Position numbers and translations under genes: made by a program. A stretch of DNA of 64,000 nucleotides from Cohnella xylanilytica (GTDB lineage Bacteria; Bacillota; Bacilli; Paenibacillales; Paenibacillaceae): positions 59,750 to 123,749 of the forward strand of contig NZ_JACJVR010000073.1 in the NCBI RefSeq assembly GCF_014212175.1, read 5' to 3'. The notes beneath the pieces were generated by a model. The model was given only the letters and a program-made list of their open reading frames with translations, had not been told where the DNA came from and did not search any database. Below are positions 43,510-51,813 of this stretch, piece after piece. The stretch's first letter is position 1; every line of letters starts with the position of its first letter.

Positions 43510-45126
43510 TCAATGGCTCGTCCGGCTTCGGCGGTAATCCGCCGGGGTCATCCCGACCGCCTTCTTGAAAATCGTAGAGAAATAGCTCAGGTTCGAATAT
43601 CCCGACGCGACGGCGATGTCGCCGACCGGCTGGTCCGACCGCTCCAGCAGCCCCTTCGCGTATTCGATCCGCTGCTGCTGCAGGTAGTCCGAGATCGACA
43701 GGCCGGTCTCCTTCTTGAACAGGCGCGTCAAGTAATCCGGGTTCAGATAGACGTGGCTGGCGATCTCCTCCCTCGACAGCTCCTGCTCCCCCAACTGCGA
43801 GGCGATAAACCGCTTGACCCGCTCGACGATCGGCAGGTTGTCGTCGTTGCAGTACAGCCGGTTGATCGCCACTTCGATGACGTACAGCGCCCACTCCCGG
43901 AACGAACGGACGGATTGGAGCGCCTCCTGAGGCTTCTTCGACAGCAGATTGTCCGCGAACACCTCGTTCGCCTGGAGCCCCTTCAATTGAAGCACGTAAT
44001 AGACCATCTGCAGGAAGTCTTGGAAAATCCGGTGAAGCCTCGCCGCGTCCAGCTCGGCCTTGCCTTCCTCGAAGCGGCCGAGATAGCGCTCGATGTCGGC
44101 CGCGAGCCGGTCGCGGGCGCCCGCCTTCATCCACTCTCCCCACTCGCGGAGCGGCGGCGGGTCGAACGGCTGCCGGCTCTTCGGGATGTCGGTCCAGACG
44201 AGGGCCCGGTTGGAGGCCGTCACGTTGTCGGCGTCCGCCTTCTGCAGCTCCTTCAGCATGCCGGCCATCTCGTGGGGCGCCGTCGCCCGGCCGATATAGC
44301 AGCACAGATCGCAGTAGAAATACTGGCTGCAGGAGTCGATATAGTCCCGGCACTTGTCCTTCATCCATAGAATCGGGTCCTCCTCCGCTCCGTCCAGCGG
44401 GACGACGGCCAACAGAGCGCCAGCGCCGGTCGGCAGGACGGCCGCCTCGGCGTCGTTGCCGGTCAGCTTCTCTTCCGCGGCGTTCCGCAGGGCGTACTCC
44501 ATGATCTTCTGTTCCCGCTGGGACAGGTCCTTGTTCCAGCGGCGGACCCGGACGTACACCGGCAGGAACCGCATCCGGGACGTATACGGCAGGTTGTGCT
44601 CCGCCGCGTGCTCGTCGATCTTGGCCGGAATGGACGGCACCGTCTGCTCGACGACGTCCCGCCAGAACCGCTCCTTGCGCAGCGGTCGGTGGGATTCCCA
44701 CATCCGGGCGTACTTGCGGTGGATCTCCTCGAACGACTCGCGCTCGCGGTCCCCGCGGATCTTCCCGATCGCTCTCGTCAGCACCGACTCCAGCTCCTCG
44801 TAATCGACGGGCTTCAGAAGATAATCGAAGCTGCTCAGCTTGATCGCCTGCTTGGCGTAAGAGAAGTCGGAATGGCAGGTCAGGAACACCGTCTCCGTCC
44901 GGGGGTAACGCTCCCGCACCCAGGAGAGCAGCTCGAGCCCGGAGCCCTGCGGCATCTCGATGTCGCAGACCATGAGATCGACCGCCTCCGACTCGAATAC
45001 CTCCTGGGCCTGCTTCAGGCTATGGGCCGTATGAACCTCGCCGATGTCCAGGCGGTCCCAGCGGACGCCCGCCTGGAGCCCTCTCACCGAATGAACCTCG
45101 TCGTCGACCAGCAGTATGCGATACAT
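43510..45126 (-). CDS. YesN-type response regulator, AraC family
   Basis: Two-component activator, 538 residues. Receiver domain: LLVDDEVHS, phosphoacceptor Asp55 in VCDIEMPQGSG, Thr in FLTCHSDF, Lys in LLKPVDYEE. Middle region includes a pair of Cys (YFYCDLCCYIG) of unknown role. C-terminal AraC domain: LSREEIASHVYLNPDYLTRLF and DIAVASGYSNLSYFSTIF, ending MTPADYRRS. The gene begins 3 nt after the kinase stop. It is flanked by two genes (41803 and 47040) with direct-repeat promoters, making it the best candidate to bind those sites and the one before 32586. Confidence 0.95.
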   Translation of the reverse strand: MYRILLVDDEVHSVRGLQAGVRWDRLDIGEVHTAHSLKQAQEVFESEAVDLMVCDIEMPQGSGLELLSWVRERYPRTETVFLTCHSDFSYAKQAIKLSSFDYLLKPVDYEELESVLTRAIGKIRGDRERESFEEIHRKYARMWESHRPLRKERFWRDVVEQTVPSIPAKIDEHAAEHNLPYTSRMRFLPVYVRVRRWNKDLSQREQKIMEYALRNAAEEKLTGNDAEAAVLPTGAGALLAVVPLDGAEEDPILWMKDKCRDYIDSCSQYFYCDLCCYIGRATAPHEMAGMLKELQKADADNVTASNRALVWTDIPKSRQPFDPPPLREWGEWMKAGARDRLAADIERYLGRFEEGKAELDAARLHRIFQDFLQMVYYVLQLKGLQANEVFADNLLSKKPQEALQSVRSFREWALYVIEVAINRLYCNDDNLPIVERVKRFIASQLGEQELSREEIASHVYLNPDYLTRLFKKETGLSISDYLQQQRIEYAKGLLERSDQPVGDIAVASGYSNLSYFSTIFKKAVGMTPADYRRSRTSH

Positions 45127-45129
45127 GGT

Positions 45130-46869
45130 TTACTCCCCTTTCGCTTCCGTCGGGATGCGGATCTCGACGGCGGCTCCCCCTTCCGGCTCGTTGAAGAAGC
45201 GGATGTCCGCGTTCCTCTTGTACAGCAGCCGAAGCCTTCTCTTGACATTCCAGATGCCGACGTTCTCGCCTTCCTCGCTGATCGCCTCTTCGTCGCTCTG
45301 CAGCTTGGCCAGCACTTCCTCCGGGTAGCCCGATCCCGAGTCCCCGATCCGGATAATCAGCCGCCCGGCCGGACCTTCCTCCGCCGACGCCCGCACGGCG
45401 ATCTCCAGCATGCCGTCGAGATTGACCGCGTACTTGATCGAATTCTCGACGATCGTCTGAATGACGAGGGGCGGAATGCCGCTGTCCAGCAGCTCTTCGG
45501 GGGCTTCGATCCGGTACGACAGGTGGCCGGGAAAACGAAGCTGTTGAATGCGCAAATAATTGCGAGTATGGGCCAACTCGTCCCGCAGGGTGACGATGTA
45601 GGAATTGCTGCGGAACATGAACCGGAAGTAGGCGACGAGGCACTTGGTCATCTCCTGGATGACCGCGTAGTCCTTGACCGTCGCCAGATTGTAGATGATG
45701 TTCAGCGAATTGAGGAAGAAGTGGGGGTTGATCTGAAGCTGAAGATGCTTCAGCTCCGCCCTCTGGTGATTCAGCTTCTCCTCGTACACGTTGATCTTCA
45801 GGTCGCGGATCTCTCCGATCATCCGGTTGAACGTGGCGTTCATCATCTCGAATTCGGTCGACGTCGAATAGGGCTTCACTTGCGCCTGCCAGTTGCCGTC
45901 CTTCAGCTTGCGCATGGCGGAGATGATCCGCTGGATCGGCAGCAGGAACACTTTTCTCATGATGAACATGAACAGGATCAGGAAGCCGCAGGCGCCGATC
46001 GTAATCGCCGACGAGATCCGCTGGAGGTAGGGCAGCTTCTGAAGAATGGCGCTCTGCGGCACGAGGGCGATCAGGTGGAACTCCCCCTTGGCCGACGCCT
46101 CCCCCATGACGAGGTACGACCGCTCCCTTCCCGCGAGCGCGAACGATTCGGGATCGTAATGAAGGTCGATCTCTTCCTCGGCGACCTTGCCGGCCAGCTG
46201 CATCGGCTCGAGCTCGTTCGTCGCCAGCAGCGCTCCCCCGTCTTCCCCGAAGTCCATCAGGTGCAGCGGAGTCATCAGCTTGTCCGCGCTTACCCAAGCC
46301 CCGACGAAGACGTTCCCCGTGCGGACGAGATGATACAGGTAATAGCCGCTTCCCGAGTTCCAGACGTGCCACTTCTCGTAGTCGATGGCCGACAGGTCGC
46401 TCGCGAGCAGCTTGCGGATCTCGTCCTGAACGGCGGCCCGCTCCTCGAAGGTGGATCCGTAGTCGGAGCTGCCGGCCAACAGCGCGTCGTCGTTGGCTGC
46501 GGAGTACAGGAAGAACATGTCGATCGTCTTGTAGTATTCGATCTCGCTTTTCAAGTCGTTGTAAAGCCTTAGCTTGGCCAAGGAATATTCGTTCGTTCCC
46601 TTGTTGCCGGGATACTCCAGCTGGAGCAGGTCGGTGTTCCTCTCCGACAGGTTGAACAGGTAGTTGTCGATGTCGATCAGATTGGAATCGATCTGGTTCA
46701 TATAGAGACTCAGGAGGTTTTTGTTCGATTGGGCGACCTGGTTGCGGACGACCTGGACGGAATAGTGGTCGTTGACGAGAATGACGACGATCAGCGGAAC
46801 CATGAACAGCAGAATGGTCGCGAATAATTTGAAGCGCAAGGAATTCGTCACGGATCGCAGCTGTCTCAT
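45130..46869 (-). CDS. YesM-type sensor histidine kinase
   Basis: Membrane kinase partner of the 43510 regulator, 579 residues. First membrane helix near 15-33 (LFATILLFMVPLIVVILV), extracellular sensor of about 250 residues, second helix near 295-312, HAMP, then His in LQLQINPHFFLNSLN, VENSIKYAV, IGDSGSGYPEEV and VGIWNVKRRLRL. The usual DGPG of the ATP-lid is altered to DSGSG, still glycine-rich. It follows the GH3 gene by 170 bp on the same strand and may be partly co-transcribed with it. The signal is probably a sugar or a loaded binding protein. Confidence 0.94.
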   Translation of the reverse strand: MRQLRSVTNSLRFKLFATILLFMVPLIVVILVNDHYSVQVVRNQVAQSNKNLLSLYMNQIDSNLIDIDNYLFNLSERNTDLLQLEYPGNKGTNEYSLAKLRLYNDLKSEIEYYKTIDMFFLYSAANDDALLAGSSDYGSTFEERAAVQDEIRKLLASDLSAIDYEKWHVWNSGSGYYLYHLVRTGNVFVGAWVSADKLMTPLHLMDFGEDGGALLATNELEPMQLAGKVAEEEIDLHYDPESFALAGRERSYLVMGEASAKGEFHLIALVPQSAILQKLPYLQRISSAITIGACGFLILFMFIMRKVFLLPIQRIISAMRKLKDGNWQAQVKPYSTSTEFEMMNATFNRMIGEIRDLKINVYEEKLNHQRAELKHLQLQINPHFFLNSLNIIYNLATVKDYAVIQEMTKCLVAYFRFMFRSNSYIVTLRDELAHTRNYLRIQQLRFPGHLSYRIEAPEELLDSGIPPLVIQTIVENSIKYAVNLDGMLEIAVRASAEEGPAGRLIIRIGDSGSGYPEEVLAKLQSDEEAISEEGENVGIWNVKRRLRLLYKRNADIRFFNEPEGGAAVEIRIPTEAKGE

Positions 46870-47039
46870 CGCATCTCCCCCTCGTCCCCGTTGCTCCCCG
46901 TCCCTTTATGCTATCACTCCCTGGCCGAAAAGGCACTCCGGTCCTATAGGACCGGGTGCCGAGTCATGGCTTGGACAGGGTCGCTTGTGCGGCGAGTCGA
47001 GGCCGGGAATTCCCGCCGCCTTCCGCCGCTCCTCCGCCC

Positions 47040-49328
47040 TTATCGCCGCTTGCCGTATCTCCGCGTCCGCTCGTCTTCGATGACGCCGGACCAGTTCAAG
47101 CCGTATCCGAAGTCGTAGACATGCCCTTCCTCGTCGACGTGGCACCGCATGTCGTGCGCGACGTCCTCGAGCTGCTCCTCGACCGTCCGCATGTCCGCCG
47201 GCATCTGCATCGGCAGCAGGCCGGACGGCTCGACCGCCCCCGTCAGCACCTCCAGAATCGCCTGGTCTTGGACGCCGAAGTTCGCGACGATGGCGTCGGC
47301 CTCCGCTTCGAACTCCGCCACGACGGCCGGGTTCGACAGCAGCAGCGAGACGACGACGGGCTTGCCCGCCATTCTTCTTCTCGTCTCCAGCACCGCGTCC
47401 AGATCGCTCTCGTTATGGGTCGCGACGGTCTTGCCCTTGTAGGACCGGTTGAGAACGTCGGTCTCGCGCGGGTCGCCGGCCAGGCTCGTCTCGCGGGCGA
47501 ATTCCGCCGTGTACGGCCTGTACTGGAGGCTGATCGGGACGTACCCGTTCCCGCCGTTGTCGGCGTCCTCCTGGCTGTAGCCCCAGCCCGACTTCGGGCT
47601 GTCCGCGAACACGAGGCCGAAGTCCGCCTCCTCCGGATTGTCCGTCACGTTGAAGTATTTGCGCACGACGTCCAGGTTAACCGGAACTTCCAGCTTCTCC
47701 GGAGTCGGGTTGCCGAACCAGTCCTTCCCGGCGGGCGTGAACCGCTTCGGAACGTAGACCGTCTTCCGCCCTCGGATCGGAAGAACGGCGTTTTTGTTTT
47801 TGAGCAGGACTATCGACTTGAGCTGGGCTTCGTAGCCTTCCCGCATGAATTCCGGCTTGCCGACGACCGATGCGCTCTTCTCCGGATCGAGGTAGGGATT
47901 CTCGAAGAGGCCCAAGCGGAACATGTTCCTCAGCAGCCGGACGGCGGAACGCTCGAAGCGCGCCCGCATCGCCTCTTCCCCATGCTCGGCCACGCCCATC
48001 CGGTACGCTTCCAGCACCGGCTCAATCTCGTTGTTCCCGCCGAATTGGTCGACTCCGGCGAGCAGCGCCTTATAGTGGCGCTCGGCTACAGTCAGTCCTT
48101 CGACGCCCCAGCACTTGCCGCTCAGGAACGTGTCCTTGCTCGCGGTCTCGTCCGCGGTAATGAGCCAGTCGGTGCAGACGACCCCGTCGTAGCCGTACTT
48201 CTCGCGGAGCAGGTCTCCGATCAGGTAGGCGCTGTAGGAGTTGCCGACGTTCTCGCCGTTCGCGGGATCCTGGCCTACGGAGATCGTGTAATAAGGCATG
48301 ACCGCGGAAGCCTCGCCCGTCCGGCCTTCCAGGCGGAACGCCCCTTCCGTGAACGGCTTCAGGTGCTCCTCGAAGTTCCCGCCCGGATAGACGGCGTACT
48401 TCCCGCAGCCGAAGTGCGCGTCGCGGCCGCCTTCGCCCGAGCCGCCGCCCGGCCAGTGCTTCACCATCGCGTTGACGCTGTCGTAGCCCCAGCCGCCGCG
48501 AATCTCCGCCTCGCCCTCGGACGTCTGGAAGCCGTCCACGTAAGCGCGGGCCAAGTCCGTCGCCAGCCGCGAATCCTCTCCGAACGTGCCGTTGAAGCGG
48601 AACCAGCGCGGGTCGGTCGCGATATCGATCTGCGGCGACAGCGCGGTGGCGAGGCCGAGAGCGCGATACTCCTTCGAGGCGATCTCGCCGAACTTGCGGG
48701 TGATCTCGGGGTCGAACGTCGCCGCGAGGCCGAGCGTCTCCGGCCACATCGAGATCCGGCCGCCGGAGCCGGCGTTGAACTCCGAGCTGGAGTCGGAGCC
48801 GTGCCGCGGGTCGGAGCTGTTGTTGGCTGGAATGCCGAGCCCCGTGCTCTCCGCGTAGGCCTGCACGAGGTTGTTCCACCGGGCGGCGACCTCCGGGCTC
48901 TCGACCGAGGTCACCAGGACGTGGCGCAGGTGATCCTTCGCCAGGAACTCGCGCTGCTCGTCCGTCAGCTCCCACGGCTTGGCGCCGCTCTCTTCGTAGG
49001 GCTTGCCGCCGTACGTGCTGGCGAACCAGCCCCGGCTCGACGCCGGAATCGATTGGTGGCGGCTGTACAGCATAAGGCCCGCGATCTGCTCGACGCTCAT
49101 TCGGGACGCGAGGTCCTTCGCCCGCTCGTCGGCGGACAGCCTCCAGTCCTCATAGGGCTGCAGCGCCCCGTCTTTGTTCAGATCCTTGAACTTCAGGCCG
49201 TCCGCCTCCAGAATGTTCACTCCCGAAGAAGCGGAATACCCCAGCGTCGGCCCGTTCGGATTGGCGACGTACCGGATGTCGTCGGTCCTCTCCCGCTCTC
49301 GTTCGGTCGTCTTCGTCTGCTCGCTCAT
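47040..49328 (-). CDS. GH3 family glycosidase
   Basis: Second family 3 beta-glycosidase, 762 residues but clearly different from that at 22636. It begins with an extra segment (DDIRYVANPNGPTLGY, DLNKDGALQPYEDWRLS, the latter resembling a calcium-binding loop), then SVEQIAGLMLY, WPETLGLAATFD, VKHWPGGGSGEGGRD and the nucleophile Asp in GYDGVVCTDWLIT. The C-terminal part has LLKNKNAVLPIRG and ends YGLNWSG; no separate fibronectin-III domain is evident. No signal peptide, so cytoplasmic. The promoter has a YesN-type site and a cre-like motif. Beta-glucosidase is the likeliest activity; xylosidase is possible. Confidence 0.92.
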   Translation of the reverse strand: MSEQTKTTERERERTDDIRYVANPNGPTLGYSASSGVNILEADGLKFKDLNKDGALQPYEDWRLSADERAKDLASRMSVEQIAGLMLYSRHQSIPASSRGWFASTYGGKPYEESGAKPWELTDEQREFLAKDHLRHVLVTSVESPEVAARWNNLVQAYAESTGLGIPANNSSDPRHGSDSSSEFNAGSGGRISMWPETLGLAATFDPEITRKFGEIASKEYRALGLATALSPQIDIATDPRWFRFNGTFGEDSRLATDLARAYVDGFQTSEGEAEIRGGWGYDSVNAMVKHWPGGGSGEGGRDAHFGCGKYAVYPGGNFEEHLKPFTEGAFRLEGRTGEASAVMPYYTISVGQDPANGENVGNSYSAYLIGDLLREKYGYDGVVCTDWLITADETASKDTFLSGKCWGVEGLTVAERHYKALLAGVDQFGGNNEIEPVLEAYRMGVAEHGEEAMRARFERSAVRLLRNMFRLGLFENPYLDPEKSASVVGKPEFMREGYEAQLKSIVLLKNKNAVLPIRGRKTVYVPKRFTPAGKDWFGNPTPEKLEVPVNLDVVRKYFNVTDNPEEADFGLVFADSPKSGWGYSQEDADNGGNGYVPISLQYRPYTAEFARETSLAGDPRETDVLNRSYKGKTVATHNESDLDAVLETRRRMAGKPVVVSLLLSNPAVVAEFEAEADAIVANFGVQDQAILEVLTGAVEPSGLLPMQMPADMRTVEEQLEDVAHDMRCHVDEEGHVYDFGYGLNWSGVIEDERTRRYGKRR

Positions 49329-49408
49329 CGCCTGCGTTCCTCCTTCTGCGCGCGGGCTCGGATGCCCGTCGCGAACTGGTTCCGTCGAACTCTATTCCTC
49401 ACCCCCTC

Positions 49409-49473
49409 ATTGTAAGCGCATTCCGAAAGGGCCGCTCACCAGGAATACGACCAATCGCTTACGTTTTTCCGAC
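49409..49473 (-). promoter_or_regulatory. YesN-type activator site and promoter of GH3
   Basis: Minus strand: distal box GTCGGAAAAA (49464-49473), proximal box GTCGTATTCC (49442-49451) 22 bp apart, then GGTGAGC, and after 27 nt TACAAT (49409-49414). The -10 overlaps a cre-like GGAATGCGCTTACA (49411-49424). Geometry equals that at 32622 and 43411. Confidence 0.7.
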
Positions 49474-49619
49474 TTTCGATGGGATGCCGCGGCCGAACGG
49501 AAGGGCTTCGCGCGTCAGGACGCGGCACAGGGTCGTAGTGTCCATCCGTCCGTTGCATTTGAAAACGACGGATGTCCAAATCGCTAACGCAACCGATCCC
49601 GGGATATTTCGATTCGTAC

Positions 49620-49797
49620 TGGCGTATGAAAAATCGTATAGAATTCGCCTTAAGAAGGGGCACGGTTTAGTTTGTGTGAAAAATCATACAGATTTTACCT
49701 TATGGCGACGTATTGCTTATGTTTTATGTGATAAATCATACAGATTCCAGCCATTTGCATTTATTTCGACGATTTTATTCGAAAAATCACACTCGTG
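49620..49797. repeat. Phased array of palindromic GAAAAATCATACA motifs (four units, about 51 bp apart)
   Basis: Units begin at 49628, 49678, 49730 and 49781 (spacing 50, 52, 51 bp). The core is an imperfect palindrome of form TGTGTGA-AAAA-TCATACA. The region is AT-rich compared with its surroundings and contains no gene. It lies about 150 bp upstream of the GH3 promoter and 250 bp downstream of the 50052 operon, between their two transcription units. Confidence 0.7.
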
Positions 49798-49943
49798 AAA
49801 CCGCCAGCCTATAGATCCGGCAGGGTCCAAGCTATGCAAAGATGCCGACCTGAACAAGAAAAACGAGGTCTGTATGTGAATGGGACAAAGAGGATGCCCC
49901 ATAAGAGACAGCCCTTCGCACGGGACTGCGGGAAGGGGAAGAG

Positions 49944-49977
49944 AAAAGACGAACGCTCCGAATGCACGGAGCGTTCG
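49944..49977 (-). terminator. Intrinsic terminator of the isomerase-transketolase operon
   Basis: Minus strand: CGAACGCTCCG-TGCATT-CGGAGCGTTCG followed by TCTTTTC. It lies 75 bp after the stop of the glycoside hydrolase gene at 50052. Bases 49798-49943 between array and terminator show nothing recognisable. Confidence 0.85.
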
Positions 49978-50051
49978 CCTTTGTCGGCGCGTTGCGGGAC
50001 CGGGTCCTCAGGCGTCGATTCGCCTCATCCCGCTCCCCATGTCGCGGATTC

Positions 50052-51791
50052 TCAGGCTTTGATCAGCCGGACCGCGATATATTGCCTGCCCGGCAGCTCG
50101 ACGCGGAAGCTGCCTTCGAACGTGCCGTCCAGCCGGTCGACGGTCATGTTCCACGTGTCGATGACGTCGACCGTATACCGGTCGCCGGCCCGCAGGTTGA
50201 AGTCCCGGTACGCGGGTTGGTTGAACCCGAAGTAGTAGATCAAATACTCCCCGACGGCGCCCGCGACCGGAACGTCCCAATCGAACCCCGAAGCCTTGAC
50301 CGGATTCCACCCTTCCGCCGGCCCTTCCTCCTGAATCCGGCGCAGGAACGCGATCCTCTCCGGGCTCGTGCCGCGAAGCTCGCCGCCTTTGGACCACCAG
50401 AGAATGTCGTCCGGGTCCACGTACGTCTCGCCGTGCCCGACGTAGCCGCCGCGAACGGCTCCTTCCCAGAAGCGCCGCGTCATCTCCTCGCCGGTGATGT
50501 TGCCCCAGCCGACGCCGATGTTGCCTTCGTACGCGCACTCGTCGATGACGACCGGCTTGTTCCACTCCTTGCGCCATTCGTCCGTATACTCGGAGGTGCG
50601 ATAGACGTCCTGGCGCTGGATGCTGGAATGGGTAATCCAAGGGCGGCCATGGTCGTAGAACGGCCCGCAGTTATGGATCGAGGTCAGGTGCCCGTACGGA
50701 TCGTTCCCCGTCACGAGGCTGCCGAAGCGCTCCCAATCCTCCTCTTCCTTCTGCCACATCAGATCGTACTCGTTCGCGAGCGACCACCACACGTTCCGGA
50801 ATGCCGCCAGCCGCGCCGTGACGTAACGCAGATAGCGATCGTCCGCGGCGCGCCCCATCTCGGAGAAGCCCCAACGGTCGTACGCGTGGAAAAGAATCAG
50901 GTCGGCCTCGACGCCCAGACGTCCGAGGTCTTGAATGCGGCGTTCGAGGTGCCGGAAAAACGCCGGGTTGAACCGCTTGTAATCCCACCCGCTCTCGAGC
51001 GAGCCCTCGTAAGGGTAGTGCTCCGGCTCGTTCTCGTTGAACAGGTACGACTTGGGGAACACGCACATCCGCATCTTGTTGAACGGCGAAGACGCCAGCG
51101 TCTTCAAGGTCCGCTCTTCCAGCTCTTCTCCCTGATGGTTCCAGACGTAGCACGTCGTGCCGAACGGCAGGTAAGCCGTTCCGTCTTCGTAAGCGAAGTG
51201 GAACGTGTTCTTCACGCGCACCGGCCCATGGTTGCCTTCCGACGCGGCGGCGGCCGAGAACCGGCCTTCGATGCCGTCGAGCGAGCGGGCGTTGCTCTTC
51301 ATCCGGTACGTCCATTCGCCTTCCGCGTCCGGCATGAACCGGATGCGATAGACGCCGTCTCCGTCATAGAAGCCCGCCGCGCGAACCGTCCGGCCCTCGC
51401 GCGAGAATTCGGCGCCCAGCTCCACGTCGACGAACGGATTGCCGTGCTTAGGGCCCTGAAGCTCGATCTCGAATACGCCCCACCGCTCCGCCTCCTGCGG
51501 CGCGCGAACGGAGGCGGACGCTCGCGGCACGGATTCGGGCTCGTACTCCGGCGACGGGGCAGGGTCCGCTTCCTCTTCGGGAAGCTCCCGAACCTGCGCC
51601 AATTCCCGGCGAAGGGAATCGCGCTTCTCGTCCGATTCCAGCGAATCGAAGAGAGCCTTCAGAGGCTGAAGCTTCCGGAATTGGATCGTAAAGTGATGAT
51701 CTTGCAGCGAAGCGTCGTAGCGGCCCAGAATCGCCCTGGCTTCGGGATTCTGCAGCAGCTTGCCAAGCTTCGTCTCTTCGGCAACGTTCAT
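50052..51791 (-). CDS. Apiosidase-like glycoside hydrolase (DUF5060-DUF4038-DUF5605)
   Basis: Putative cytoplasmic glycosidase of 579 residues. A 70-residue helical N-terminal segment (LGKLLQNPEARAILGRYD) and an acidic linker precede a beta-sandwich DUF5060 (AERWGVFEIELQGPKHGNPF), a TIM-barrel DUF4038 apiosidase-like domain (YLPFGTTCYVWNHQ, FHAYDRWGFSEMGRAADDRY) and a C-terminal DUF5605 (EYLIYYFGFNQP, RVELPGRQYIAVRLIKA). Likely acid/base Glu is in WWSLANEYDLM and nucleophile Glu in PVVIDECAYEGN. The DUF4038 fold includes the GH140 apiosidase acting on rhamnogalacturonan-II. It ends the operon with isomerase, transketolase and kinase, so it probably releases the sugar they metabolise. AGGAGG lies 9 nt before the ATG. 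Confidence 0.85.
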   Translation of the reverse strand: MNVAEETKLGKLLQNPEARAILGRYDASLQDHHFTIQFRKLQPLKALFDSLESDEKRDSLRRELAQVRELPEEEADPAPSPEYEPESVPRASASVRAPQEAERWGVFEIELQGPKHGNPFVDVELGAEFSREGRTVRAAGFYDGDGVYRIRFMPDAEGEWTYRMKSNARSLDGIEGRFSAAAASEGNHGPVRVKNTFHFAYEDGTAYLPFGTTCYVWNHQGEELEERTLKTLASSPFNKMRMCVFPKSYLFNENEPEHYPYEGSLESGWDYKRFNPAFFRHLERRIQDLGRLGVEADLILFHAYDRWGFSEMGRAADDRYLRYVTARLAAFRNVWWSLANEYDLMWQKEEEDWERFGSLVTGNDPYGHLTSIHNCGPFYDHGRPWITHSSIQRQDVYRTSEYTDEWRKEWNKPVVIDECAYEGNIGVGWGNITGEEMTRRFWEGAVRGGYVGHGETYVDPDDILWWSKGGELRGTSPERIAFLRRIQEEGPAEGWNPVKASGFDWDVPVAGAVGEYLIYYFGFNQPAYRDFNLRAGDRYTVDVIDTWNMTVDRLDGTFEGSFRVELPGRQYIAVRLIKA

Positions 51792-51813
51792 GGACAGGTT
51801 CCTCCTCGTCTTC

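Noticed and set aside
49620..49797. CRISPR array
   Set aside because: Repeats are short, imperfect and palindromic with only four units, intervals are not unique protospacer-like spacers, and no cas genes are present.
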